DNA from: Micromonospora sp. NBRC 110009
GTDB taxonomy: Bacteria > Actinomycetota > Actinomycetes > Mycobacteriales > Micromonosporaceae
NCBI RefSeq assembly: GCF_030518795.1
Contig: NZ_CP130427.1
Coordinates: 6,448,001 to 6,512,000 of the forward strand
Length of the DNA stretch: 64,000 nucleotides
Direction of reading: 5' to 3'
The notes under the pieces are model-generated. The model did not search any database and was not told where the DNA came from. It saw only the letters and a program-made list of their open reading frames with translations. Made by a program: the position numbers and the translations under genes. Below, in pieces: positions 16,638-24,284 of this stretch; within the stretch, counting starts at the first letter, position 1; every line of letters begins with the position of its first letter.

Positions 16638-18104
16638 TCAGCCGCGGCTCAGCCCGGCGACGGCGTCTCGAAGGTCATCCTGGCTGATCGGGGCGGCCGG
16701 CGCACCCTCCGTGGCCTCCCGCATCGCCTTGGCGAGTTGCACCCGGCGCAGCACCTCACGCAGGTCGGCCCCGGTGAGCCCGGGCGTGGCGGCGGCCAAC
16801 GCGGCCGGGTCGACGTCGGCGGCGAACATCCGGAACCCGGGCCGCTCGTGCCGGTCGATCAGCTCGCGGATCATCTTGGCGATGATCTCGGCGCGGCCGG
16901 TCTCGTCCGGTGCCGGGATGGCGATCTTGAGGTCGAAGCGGCCGGAGCGGATCAGCGAGGCGTCCACCCGCTGCGGGAAGTTGGTGGTGGCCACCACGAT
17001 GACGTCCGGGTTCTCCTCGAACAGGGTGTTCATCTCCTGCTTGAAGATGCCGGCGACCGCGTTGACCGCCTGGCTGGCGGCGTCCCCGCCGGCCCCGGCG
17101 TAGCTGATGATGCTGTCGAACTCGTCGAAGAGCATGACGGTGGGCTGCCGGTAGCGGCGCGCCTCGCGGAAGATCCGCTTGATGTTCCGCTCGGAGCCGC
17201 CGAGGTACTTGTCGAGGATCTCCGGGGTGCGGATCTCCACGAAGTCCGCGCCGATCTCGTTGGCGAGGGCCCGGGCCAGCATGGTCTTGCCGGTGCCCGG
17301 CGGGCCGTACAGCAGGATGCCCTGCGGTCGGCGCGCCCCCCAGCGGGCCATCACCTGCGGGTGCCGGAACGACACCGCGACCTCGCGGAACCGGGCGACC
17401 ACGTCGGTCAGGCCGCCGACCTGGTCGAGGGTCACCGCCGCGCTGCGCGGCACGGCCGCGGGCGGGGCCACCCGCCGGCCCACGGTGTACGACCGGCCGC
17501 GCAGCACGGTCGGCTCCGGGCTGTCGCCGGCCAGTTCCCGGACGGCCTGGAGCACGACCCCGACCATGGCGTGCAGGTGCGCCGGGGTGACCTCGGCGCT
17601 CGGCACGGCGGCGCGGACGGTCACCGCGCCGTCGTCGTGGCTGACCTCCGGGTGCAGTCCCGCCGCCGCGGCCTGCCGCAGCACGTCCTGGCCCGCCTGG
17701 TCGCGGGGCGGTTCGGCGAGCGCGGCCCCGGCGGGGCGCAGCCCGAGGCGTCGGCCCGCCTCCGCCGCCACCCGGCCGACGCCGGCGGCCAGCCCGTCGC
17801 CGCCGCGCGCGGCCAGCCGCTGGGCGAGCAGCAGCCCGGCCGGGCCGGCCAGGCCGAGGGCGAGCAGCGTGACCGCCGCCCCCGGCCCGTCCGCCCGCAG
17901 GTACGCCTCGAAGCGGTGCACCCCCTCGCCGGCGCGGACCGTGCAGCGGACCTCGCGCACCGGCGCCGGGAAGTCGGCGCCGGCCAGCAGCTCGACGGGC
18001 CCGGCCTGGGCGGCGGCGAGCAGCCCGGCCGCGTCGACGACGGTGACCCGGGCGCCGAGCAGCGGCACCGTCTCCTCGTCCGGTCTGACCTCGTACTCCG
18101 TCAT
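16638..18104 (-). CDS. AAA ATPase (FtsH/Cdc48-type single module)
   Basis: A 488-aa protein with an N-terminal ~220-residue Ala-rich region of unknown fold and one classical AAA module. Motifs: DQVGGLTDVVARFREVAVSF lead-in, Walker A GPPGTGKT (267-274), Walker B VMLFDEFDS (323-331), sensor 1 IVVATTNFPQ and arginine finger RSGRFD. A helical lid with GLTGADLREVLRRV follows. No zinc-protease domain or second AAA ring is present, so it is a remodelling ATPase rather than FtsH itself. It precedes the acyl-CoA dehydrogenase in the same transcript and may assist that enzyme; this is inference. Confidence 0.85.
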   Translation of the reverse strand: MTEYEVRPDEETVPLLGARVTVVDAAGLLAAAQAGPVELLAGADFPAPVREVRCTVRAGEGVHRFEAYLRADGPGAAVTLLALGLAGPAGLLLAQRLAARGGDGLAAGVGRVAAEAGRRLGLRPAGAALAEPPRDQAGQDVLRQAAAAGLHPEVSHDDGAVTVRAAVPSAEVTPAHLHAMVGVVLQAVRELAGDSPEPTVLRGRSYTVGRRVAPPAAVPRSAAVTLDQVGGLTDVVARFREVAVSFRHPQVMARWGARRPQGILLYGPPGTGKTMLARALANEIGADFVEIRTPEILDKYLGGSERNIKRIFREARRYRQPTVMLFDEFDSIISYAGAGGDAASQAVNAVAGIFKQEMNTLFEENPDVIVVATTNFPQRVDASLIRSGRFDLKIAIPAPDETGRAEIIAKMIRELIDRHERPGFRMFAADVDPAALAAATPGLTGADLREVLRRVQLAKAMREATEGAPAAPISQDDLRDAVAGLSRG

Positions 18105-18259
18105 GCGTCCACGTCCCTCGCTGCGGCGGTCCCCGCTGCCGAGTCTGGCACCGGGTGACCGCCGCTGCCACCGGCGGCGCCGCCCGGCTGGGCGGACCGC
18201 GCGGCGGCCGCGCCGAGCGTCGCCGCCCGGTGCCGGACCGGCGGCCCGCGGCCCACCGG

Positions 18260-19432
18260 TCAGCGCGCCTCGGCGAGCAGGCCGTCGACCAGGTCGCGGG
18301 GCAGCCCGTGGGTGTCGTGCAGCCAGTGGTAGTCCTGCTCGGTCAGCGGGCCGCGTGCCCGGACCCGGTCCACCACCGGTCGGCCCCGGCGCAGCAGCCC
18401 GCGGAAGCGCCGCTCCTCGTCCAGGAGCAGCTCACGCAGCGGCCCGACCTCCGCCCGCTGCCGGAACCGGCGCAGCGCGTCGAGGTACGGCTCGACGGGC
18501 AGCTCGGTCAGGCTGCGCTCCGGGTCGTCCCGCCACAGCACGGTGAGCGCCCGCCGGACCAGCCGCCGCAGCACGTAGCCGCGACCGGTGTTGCCGGGGC
18601 GTACGCCGTCGCCGAGCACGACCACGGCGGAGCGCAGGTGGTCCGCGACGACCCGCAGGTCCACCTCGTCGAGGGTCCACCGGTCCCGGACCGCCGCCAC
18701 CCAGGGGCGCAGGCCCGCGCCCGCGTAGACGGAACGGCCGCCGGTCAGGACCATCTCCAGGCGTTCCAGGCCCATCCCGGTGTCGATGCTGGACAGCGGC
18801 AGCGGGGTCAGCCGGCCGTCGTCGTGCCGGTGGTGGCGCATCTGGACGTGGTTCCAGACCTCCATCCACCGGTCGTCGGTGCCCGGCGTGCCGACCGGTG
18901 GCCCGTCCCCGGTCCAGACGAAGATCTCCGAGTCGGGCCCGCACGGACCGGTGGGCCCGTTGGACCACCAGTTCTCCGTGCCGTTCGCCTCGACCGGTAC
19001 GCCCAGCTCGGTCCACGTCCGCCAGGCCGTCTCGTCCGGGCCGACCTGGTCGTCGCCGCCGAAGACGGTGGCGTGCAGCCGGCCGGGGTCCACGCCGAAG
19101 CCCTCGGTGAGCAGCTCGTGGCCCCAGCAGAGGCTGGTCGCGATGTCGTAGTCGCCGAGCGACCAGGACCCGAGCATGTCGAAGACGGTCAGGTGGGTCC
19201 GGTCACCCACCTCGTCCAGGTCGGTGGTGCGCAGGCAGCGCTGCACGTCGACCAGGCGCCGGCCGGCGGGATGGGGACGGCCCAGCAGGTACGGGGTGAG
19301 CGGGTGCATGCCGGAGGTGGTGAAGAGCACCGGGTCGCCGGGCGGCGGGATCAGGGAGCTCTCCGGCGCGTCCCGGTGCCCGAGGCGGTGGTAGTGGTCG
19401 AGGAACGTGCCGAGGATCTGGTCGGGTGTCAT
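18260..19432 (-). CDS. Stand-alone alanyl-tRNA-synthetase-like catalytic domain
   Basis: A 390-aa protein aligned only with the aminoacylation and tRNA-recognition part of AlaRS: motif 1 region SSLIPPPGDPVLFTTSGMHP, motif 2 QRCLRTTDLDEVGDRTHLTV then FDMLGSWSLGDYD, and motif 3-like GNTGRGYVLRRLVRRAL. The editing domain (HxxxH, CxxxH) and C-Ala domain of ~870-aa AlaRS are absent. It could charge a carrier or tRNA in a secondary pathway, sense alanine, or be a backup enzyme. ATG at 19432 has GGAAGG seven bases upstream, and that site is inside a perfect hairpin. An Ala-rich leader ORF precedes the gene. Confidence 0.8.
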   Translation of the reverse strand: MTPDQILGTFLDHYHRLGHRDAPESSLIPPPGDPVLFTTSGMHPLTPYLLGRPHPAGRRLVDVQRCLRTTDLDEVGDRTHLTVFDMLGSWSLGDYDIATSLCWGHELLTEGFGVDPGRLHATVFGGDDQVGPDETAWRTWTELGVPVEANGTENWWSNGPTGPCGPDSEIFVWTGDGPPVGTPGTDDRWMEVWNHVQMRHHRHDDGRLTPLPLSSIDTGMGLERLEMVLTGGRSVYAGAGLRPWVAAVRDRWTLDEVDLRVVADHLRSAVVVLGDGVRPGNTGRGYVLRRLVRRALTVLWRDDPERSLTELPVEPYLDALRRFRQRAEVGPLRELLLDEERRFRGLLRRGRPVVDRVRARGPLTEQDYHWLHDTHGLPRDLVDGLLAEAR

Positions 19433-19439
19433 GGCGTGG

Positions 19440-19466
19440 CCTTCCGGGTCGGGTGCGACCGGAAGG
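19440..19466 (-). promoter_or_regulatory. Ribosome-site-sequestering hairpin before AlaRS-like gene
   Basis: On the transcript, CCUUCCGG pairs perfectly with CCGGAAGG across an 11-nt loop. The 3' arm contains the GGAAGG ribosome site, seven bases before the AUG. When folded, the site is masked, so this is a candidate translational switch. Confidence 0.6.
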
Positions 19467-19500
19467 GTCCGCCGCGCGGGCGGTGGCGTGGACACGACGA

Positions 19501-19529
19501 CGCCGGCGGACCGTTTCCGGTCGCCGGCG
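19501..19529 (-). terminator. Attenuator-like hairpin with GNRA loop in AlaRS-like leader
   Basis: A 12-bp stem (CGCCGGCG plus ACCG on the 5' side, CGGT plus CGCCGGCG on the 3' side, one bulged base) is closed by a GAAA tetraloop. It starts 13 nt after the stop codon of the Ala-rich leader ORF and ends 68 nt before the structural gene. The position suits ribosome-controlled attenuation. Confidence 0.6.
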
Positions 19530-19542
19530 AGGAGTGGGTCGG

Positions 19543-19608
19543 TCAGGCGGCGGCAACCGGCGAGCGGGAAGCTCGCGCGGCCGCGACGGTGGTGCGCCTG
19601 ATCTGCAT
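19543..19608 (-). CDS. Alanine-rich leader peptide (21 aa)
   Basis: The ORF begins MQIRRTTVAAARAS and ends PVAAA directly at the stop codon; 7 of 21 residues are Ala, in two triplets. A TACCGT box six bases before the ATG suggests a leaderless transcript starting at the ATG itself. The Ala-Ala-Ala-stop ending, the hairpin that follows, and the AlaRS-like gene downstream form the layout of an amino-acid attenuator. In ordinary intergenic sequence such agreement between codon content and downstream gene would be unlikely. Confidence 0.6.
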   Translation of the reverse strand: MQIRRTTVAAARASRSPVAAA

Positions 19609-19673
19609 GCCTCGACGGTAGCCCGGGCCGGTTGCCGCCGCCCAGCCTTTTTCCCGCCGGATTGATCGACGTA

Positions 19674-19704
19674 TTGACATACGAAGGCAACTCGCCGGTA
19701 ACAT
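19674..19704 (+). promoter_or_regulatory. Promoter of secreted lipase gene
   Basis: TTGACA at 19674-19679 and TAACAT at 19699-19704, with 19-bp spacing (or GGTAAC at 17 bp), lie in a short AT-richer island ~140 bp before the lipase ATG. This is the best -35 match in the region. Confidence 0.5.
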
Positions 19705-19845
19705 TCCGGCACCTCGGGCGGCCCGGGCCACCCCCGTACCCGTGTCGTACCCCCTCCGAGGCGCCGGACAGGCACGTGGACGGCCCGTGGGCGACCCGCC
19801 GACACCCGGCGTCGCCGCCCGTCATCCCCGGAAGGAACCACCCCC

Positions 19846-20529
19846 GTGAAATCGCTGATGTCGCGCTGGCTGCTGGCCCTCACGGTCGCCGCGGCGACCC
19901 TGGTCGGCTTCCCCGCCGCCGCTCACGCCGCCGTCTTCACGTCGTCGAGCAACCCGATCCTGTTCGTGCACGGCTGGAACAGCAGCGCCTCCACCTGGAA
20001 CACGATGGTCAGCCGATTCCAGGCCGACGGCTGGCCGTCGAGCTACCTGCGGGCCTTCTCGTACAACACCAGCCAGTCCAACGCGACCAACGCCCAGCAG
20101 GTCAGCCAGGAGGTCGACAACCTGCTTGCGACGACCGGCGCGACGAAGGTCGACATCATCACCCACTCGATGGGCGCGCTCTCCTCGCGCTACTACCTGA
20201 AGAACCTGTCCAGCACCGGCAAGGTGGACCGCTGGGTCTCCCTCGGCGGCCCGAACCACGGCACCAGCTCGGCGAACACCTGCGTCAGCACCGCGTGCGT
20301 GGAGATGCGGGTCGGCTCGACCTTCCTCAGCACCCTCAACTCGGCCGACGAGACGCCGGGCGCCTTCGTCTACGGCACCTGGCGCTCCCCCTGCGACGGC
20401 GTGATCAACCCGGTGGACAGCACGATCCTCTCCGGCGCCACGAACACCCAGACGGCCTGCGTCTTCCACACCAACCTGCAGAACGACGCCACCATCTACG
20501 GCCAGGTCCGGGCCTTCATCAACCCCTGA
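19846..20529 (+). CDS. Secreted lipase/esterase (LipA-like)
   Basis: A 227-aa extracellular lipase of the small Bacillus LipA/class-2 type. A Sec signal peptide (KSLMSRWLLALTVAAATLV, cleavage near AHA-AV, residue ~28) is followed by the oxyanion motif PILFVHGWNSSASTW, the nucleophile elbow ITHSMGALSSRYYLKN (Ser108) and PNHGTSS. The acid lies in the segment SPCDGVINPVDS and the histidine in VFHTNLQND. Four cysteines in the mature part may form disulfides. It should hydrolyse short- to medium-chain acylglycerols outside the cell. Its own promoter lies in the gap shared with the AlaRS-like gene. Confidence 0.9.
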   Translation: MKSLMSRWLLALTVAAATLVGFPAAAHAAVFTSSSNPILFVHGWNSSASTWNTMVSRFQADGWPSSYLRAFSYNTSQSNATNAQQVSQEVDNLLATTGATKVDIITHSMGALSSRYYLKNLSSTGKVDRWVSLGGPNHGTSSANTCVSTACVEMRVGSTFLSTLNSADETPGAFVYGTWRSPCDGVINPVDSTILSGATNTQTACVFHTNLQNDATIYGQVRAFINP

Positions 20530-20546
20530 CCGTCCCCGAACGCGAA

Positions 20547-20577
20547 GCGGCCGGCGCCCGTCCCGGGTGCCGGCCGC
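20547..20577. terminator. Bidirectional hairpin between lipase and desaturase genes
   Basis: A 14-bp stem (GCGGCCGGCGCCCG pairing with CGGGTGCCGGCCGC, one G-U) with a 3-nt loop lies between two convergent genes, 18 and 21 bp from their stops. It probably serves both. Confidence 0.7.
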
Positions 20578-20597
20578 GATCCGCGTCAGGGTCGCCG

Positions 20598-21740
20598 TCA
20601 GGCGCTGGCCGTGGAGACCAGTGGCGCCGGGGCGAGGGCCTCGGGCGCCTTGCTGCGCCGGTTCGGCAGCGACAGCCGGATCACCTTCCACCAGGCGGAG
20701 GCGACCTGCTTCGGCAGCGGGCCGGTGGTGTACTTCAGCCCGTACCGGTCGAACAGCGCCCGGACCTGCGGGGCGATTTCCTGGTAGCGGTTGCTCGGCA
20801 GGTCGGGGAAGAGGTGGTGCTCGATCTGGTACGACAGGTTGCCGGTCATGATGTGCAGCAGCCGGCTGCCGCTGATGTTGCCCGAGCCGAGCATCTGCCG
20901 CAGGTACCACTCGCCCTTGGTCTCGCCCTCGATGGAGGTCTTCTCGAAGGTCTCCACCCCGCTCGGGAAGTGCCCGCACATGATCACCGAGTGGCTCCAC
21001 ACGTTGCGGATCAGGTTGGCGGTGAAGGTGGCGGCCAGGGTGGTGAGGAACGACGGGCCGGACAGCAGCGGGTGCACGACGTAGTCCTTGAGCACCTGGC
21101 GACGGATCTTGCGGCCGACCGCCCGGAGCCGGGCCCGGAACTCCGGGCTCTTGTGCCGGCCGTCGCGGAGGCTCTCGCCCAACTCCAGGTCGTACGCGGC
21201 GATGCCGTACTCGAAGAAGCACGCGTTGATCAGGTTCCACAGCGGCTGGCCCAGGTGCATCGGGCGCCACTCCTGGTCCTCGTCGACCCGCATGATGCCG
21301 TACCCGAGGTCGTTGTCCTTGCCGACCACGTTGGTGTAGCGGTGGTGCAGCTCGTTGTGCGACTGCTTCCACTGGTCCGCCGGGGAGACGTGGTCCCAGT
21401 CCCAGGTGGTGGAGTGGATCTTCGGGTCGCGCATCCAGTCCCACTGCCCGTGCAGGACGTTGTGACCGATCTCCATGTTGTCCAGGATCTTGGCCACCGC
21501 GAGGCCGGCGGTGCCGACGATCCAGGCCGGCGGGAACAGCGAGAAGAGCAGCACCGCGCGGCTGCTGATCTCCAACGTCCGCTGGGTCTTGATGACCTTG
21601 CGGATGTAGCGGGCGTCCCGCTCGCCCCGATCGGCGATCACCCGGTCCCGGATCGCGTCCAGCTCCTTGCCGATGATCTCGATGTCCTCGGCGGTGAGGT
21701 GCGCGATCGGGTTGTCGAGCTTCTTCTGGATCACGGTCAC
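20598..21740 (-). CDS. desA3: Acyl-lipid/acyl-CoA delta-9-type desaturase (DesA3-like)
   Basis: A 380-aa membrane di-iron desaturase. The three histidine boxes are visible: HNVLH, HNELHH and QIEHHLFPDLP. Hydrophobic stretches around residues 60-95 and 200-245 form the membrane spans. The best match in architecture is mycobacterial DesA3, which uses an oxidoreductase encoded immediately upstream to introduce a cis double bond in stearoyl-CoA. GTG at 21740 is chosen because AGGAGG is nine bases upstream; the longer frame overlaps the reductase gene. The reductase gene ends 16 bp before it. Confidence 0.88.
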   Translation of the reverse strand: MTVIQKKLDNPIAHLTAEDIEIIGKELDAIRDRVIADRGERDARYIRKVIKTQRTLEISSRAVLLFSLFPPAWIVGTAGLAVAKILDNMEIGHNVLHGQWDWMRDPKIHSTTWDWDHVSPADQWKQSHNELHHRYTNVVGKDNDLGYGIMRVDEDQEWRPMHLGQPLWNLINACFFEYGIAAYDLELGESLRDGRHKSPEFRARLRAVGRKIRRQVLKDYVVHPLLSGPSFLTTLAATFTANLIRNVWSHSVIMCGHFPSGVETFEKTSIEGETKGEWYLRQMLGSGNISGSRLLHIMTGNLSYQIEHHLFPDLPSNRYQEIAPQVRALFDRYGLKYTTGPLPKQVASAWWKVIRLSLPNRRSKAPEALAPAPLVSTASA

Positions 21741-21756
21741 GTCGGGGGGCCTCCTG

Positions 21757-22848
21757 TCAGATTTCGATGTCGCAGGTACCGGCGGCCGCCGACACGCAGG
21801 TCTGGATGAGCACCCCGTCACCGGGGACGGCGGTGGTGAGGTCACCGTTGCGGAGGTCGCGCACGGCGCCCTGGCGCAGCGGCACCACGCAGCCGAAGCA
21901 GATCCCCATCCGGCAACCGGACGGCATGAGCACCCCCGCGTTCTCACCGGCGTCGAGGATCGGAGTTGCCCCGTCGGCCTCGACCGAAACCCCGGCGCCG
22001 GTGAAGGTCACCGTGCCGCCCTCGCCCGGCGAGATCACGGTGGGCCGGAACCGCTCGGTGTGCAGCCGCTCCGCCACGCCCCGGGCCGCCCAGTGCTCCT
22101 CCGCCGCGTCGAGCAGGCCCACCGGGCCGCACGCCCAGGTCTCCCGTTCGGTGTGGTCGGGCACCAGGTCGTCCAGCTCGTGGACGCCGAGCAGCCCGGC
22201 GCTGTCGGTGTGCCGCTCCACCAGCCGCAGCGCGCCGCTCGCGGCGAGCCGCCGCAGCTCGGCGCCGAAGATGACGTCGTCCCGGCCGGGGGCGGAGTGC
22301 ACCAGCACCACGTCGGCCCGGGCCGGCAGGCCGGCGCGGAGCATCGCCATGACCGGGGTGATGCCGCTGCCGGCGGTGAGGAACAGGACCCGCTCGGGGG
22401 TGGCCGCGGGCATCGTGAAGTCGCCCTGCGCCTGGTCGAGCTGGACGATCGTGCCGGGCCGGACCCGGCGGACCAGGTGGTTGCTGACCTTGCCGTCCGG
22501 GATCGCCTTGACGGTGATCGTGATCCGCCGGTCCGTGGCGCCCGGCGCCGAGGTGACCGAGTAGGCGCGCCACTGACGCACCCCGTCGACGTCCACGCCG
22601 AGGCGCACGTACTGGCCGGGCAGGTGGCCTCGCCAGCCGCGGCCGGGCTGGACGACCAGGGTCGCCGCGTCCCGGGTCTCCGGTCGGACGGCGACGATCC
22701 GGCCGCGCAGCGCGACGCCGGAGTGCAGCGGCGCGACCAGGTCGAGGTAGTCCGCCGGCAGCAGCGGCGTGGTGACCGTCTCGGCCAGCCGCAGCAGCCT
22801 GTCCCGGAAGGAGACCTTCTGGGGGCGGCGGGGGACAGTTGCGGTCAT
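21757..22848 (-). CDS. Ferredoxin reductase with C-terminal 2Fe-2S domain (desaturase partner)
   Basis: A 363-aa electron-transfer protein. Order: N-terminal leader, FAD domain with RAYSVTSAPG (RxYS) and GKVSNHLVRRV, NAD domain with LFLTAGSGITPVMAMLR and ETWACGPVGLLDAAEEHW, and a C-terminal plant-type ferredoxin domain with SGCRMGICFGCVVPL and IQTCVSAA (four Cys ligands). It matches the Rv3230c type, which passes electrons from NADPH to DesA3. ATG at 22848 is preceded by a promoter at 22872-22900 on the minus strand. It is co-transcribed with the desaturase. Confidence 0.9.
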   Translation of the reverse strand: MTATVPRRPQKVSFRDRLLRLAETVTTPLLPADYLDLVAPLHSGVALRGRIVAVRPETRDAATLVVQPGRGWRGHLPGQYVRLGVDVDGVRQWRAYSVTSAPGATDRRITITVKAIPDGKVSNHLVRRVRPGTIVQLDQAQGDFTMPAATPERVLFLTAGSGITPVMAMLRAGLPARADVVLVHSAPGRDDVIFGAELRRLAASGALRLVERHTDSAGLLGVHELDDLVPDHTERETWACGPVGLLDAAEEHWAARGVAERLHTERFRPTVISPGEGGTVTFTGAGVSVEADGATPILDAGENAGVLMPSGCRMGICFGCVVPLRQGAVRDLRNGDLTTAVPGDGVLIQTCVSAAAGTCDIEI

Positions 22849-22871
22849 ATGACCAGGGTGGCCGCGTGATC

Positions 22872-22900
22872 GCATAACATCTTGACCGGCAAAGGTGAAA
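22872..22900 (-). promoter_or_regulatory. Promoter of ferredoxin reductase/desaturase operon
   Basis: Read on the minus strand, TTTCAC and TTATGC are spaced by 17 bp and lie 24-52 bp upstream of the reductase ATG. The region is shared with the divergent PucR gene. Confidence 0.45.
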
Positions 22901-22913
22901 CAGCCGCAGGTTT

Positions 22914-22930
22914 TTGTTCGGGGAGAACAA
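22914..22930. promoter_or_regulatory. Inverted repeat TTGTTC-N5-GAACAA over PucR ribosome site
   Basis: A perfect 6-bp inverted repeat with GGGGA centre ends one base before the PucR ATG and includes its ribosome site (GGGGAG). It could be an autoregulatory operator or an RNA hairpin limiting translation. Confidence 0.5.
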
Positions 22931-22931
22931 G

Positions 22932-24179
22932 ATGTCGGACGAGTCCGGGATGAACCACCGCGCCGCCCGCCTCGAACTCGACGAGCAGGTGGCCGCCCTG
23001 CTCCGCGACCGGCTCCCCGTGGTGGCCGAGCGGACGGTCAGCGCGATCACCGCCGAGGTGCCCGACTACTCCGGCGCGCTCACCGGCACCATGCGCGAAA
23101 AGATCGAAAACGCGGTACGCATCGCGCTGGGCACCTTCCTCCAGCTCATCGAGCGCGCCCAGTCCTCCACCGACCCGAGCACCCCGCTGGCCCCCGCCCT
23201 GGAGGCCGCGTACGCGCTGGGCAGCGGGGAGGCCCGCTCCGGACGGAGCATGGACGCGCTGCTGGCCGCGTACCGGGTGGGGGCGCGGGTGGCGTGGCGG
23301 GAGGTCTCCACCACCACGGTACGCAGCGGGCTGGCCGCCGAGACGGTGGCCGAGTTCGCCGAGCTGATGTTCGCGTACATCGACGAGCTCTCCGCGGCCA
23401 GCGTTGCCGGGCACGCCGACGAGCTGGCCAGCGCCGGCCGGGTGCGCCGCCGCTACCTGGAACGCCTCACCCAGCAGCTGCTCGCCGGCGAGCCGGAGGA
23501 GATCCTGCGCCGCAGCGCCGAGCGGGCCGACTGGCCGCTGCCGCACACGCTCACCGTCGTACTGCTGCCCCGCCGCAACCTGCGGGCGGTGCTCGCCCTG
23601 CTCGGCTCGCACACCCTCGAGAGCGGCGAGGACCTGCCCGGCATGGCCCCGGCCGAGGAGCTGGCCGTCCTGCTGGTGCCGGACATGCACGGCGGCCGGC
23701 GTCGCCAGCTCACCCGGCTGCTGCACGGCCACCGGGCGGTGCTCGGGCCGGCCCGGCCGTGGCACCGGGTCGCCGCCTCCTACCAGCGGGCCACCCGGGC
23801 CCTCGCGCTCGGCCTCGGGGAGCCGGACGCCGCGCCGGTCGACACCGAGGAGCACCTGGCCGAACTGCTGCTCAGCATGGACCCGGAGGGGCTGGCCGAC
23901 CTGCGCGCCCAGGCGCTGCGCCCGCTGGCCGCACTCCCCCCGGCCACCGCGCACCGCCTCGCCGAGACGCTGCGCGCGTGGCTGCTGCACCAGGGCCGCC
24001 GCGAGGACGTGGCCGCCGAACTGTTCGTCCACCCGCAGACCGTCCGCTACCGGATGGGCAAACTGCGCGAACTGTACGGGGACCGGCTGCACGACCCGGC
24101 CACCGTGCTCGCCCTCACCATCGCCCTGGCCGTCCCACCCGCACCCCCCGAGGCCGAGGAAGGAAGGGGCCCTTCTTAA
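22932..24179 (+). CDS. PucR/CdaR-type transcriptional regulator
   Basis: A 415-aa regulator with an N-terminal helical domain (EKIENAVRIALGTFLQLIER; SGRSMDALLAAYRVGARVAW), a degenerate CdaR-GGDEF-like middle, and the C-terminal PucR helix-turn-helix: DVAAELFVHPQTVRYRMGKL. It is encoded back to back with the reductase/desaturase operon, an arrangement common in actinobacteria, so control of membrane-lipid desaturation is likely. ATG at 22932 is preferred over the TTG 18 bases upstream because of the GGGGAGAACAAG ribosome site. The last residues (GRGPS, stop) are encoded within a GAAGGGGCCCTTC palindrome. Confidence 0.8.
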   Translation: MSDESGMNHRAARLELDEQVAALLRDRLPVVAERTVSAITAEVPDYSGALTGTMREKIENAVRIALGTFLQLIERAQSSTDPSTPLAPALEAAYALGSGEARSGRSMDALLAAYRVGARVAWREVSTTTVRSGLAAETVAEFAELMFAYIDELSAASVAGHADELASAGRVRRRYLERLTQQLLAGEPEEILRRSAERADWPLPHTLTVVLLPRRNLRAVLALLGSHTLESGEDLPGMAPAEELAVLLVPDMHGGRRRQLTRLLHGHRAVLGPARPWHRVAASYQRATRALALGLGEPDAAPVDTEEHLAELLLSMDPEGLADLRAQALRPLAALPPATAHRLAETLRAWLLHQGRREDVAAELFVHPQTVRYRMGKLRELYGDRLHDPATVLALTIALAVPPAPPEAEEGRGPS

Positions 24180-24180
24180 C
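24160..24180. repeat. GAAGGGGCCCTTC palindrome, possible repetitive extragenic element
   Basis: GAAGGG-G-CCCTTC (24163-24175) with flanking AAG..CTTAAC forms a small dyad of a type scattered at gene ends in Micromonosporaceae as far as recalled. It overlaps the last five codons and the stop of the PucR gene. Only this copy was noticed in the window. Confidence 0.4.
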
Positions 24181-24284
24181 GCCTCGAGCGGTCCCCCGAC
24201 GGGTGACCGTCCCCGTTCGGCGCCCTCCGCCCGCCCCGCCCCGTCTACCGTCCGATCGGAGGCAGGTGACGTGGGGAGGCGGGC

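Noticed and set aside
14772..18158. A 1128-codon open frame on the plus strand
   Set aside because: It is the shadow of the acyl-CoA dehydrogenase and AAA ATPase genes on the minus strand; its residues are Gly/Arg/Val/His-rich without motifs.
19632..21809. A 725-codon open frame on the plus strand
   Set aside because: It runs over the lipase in another frame and opposite the desaturase; no signal or motif.
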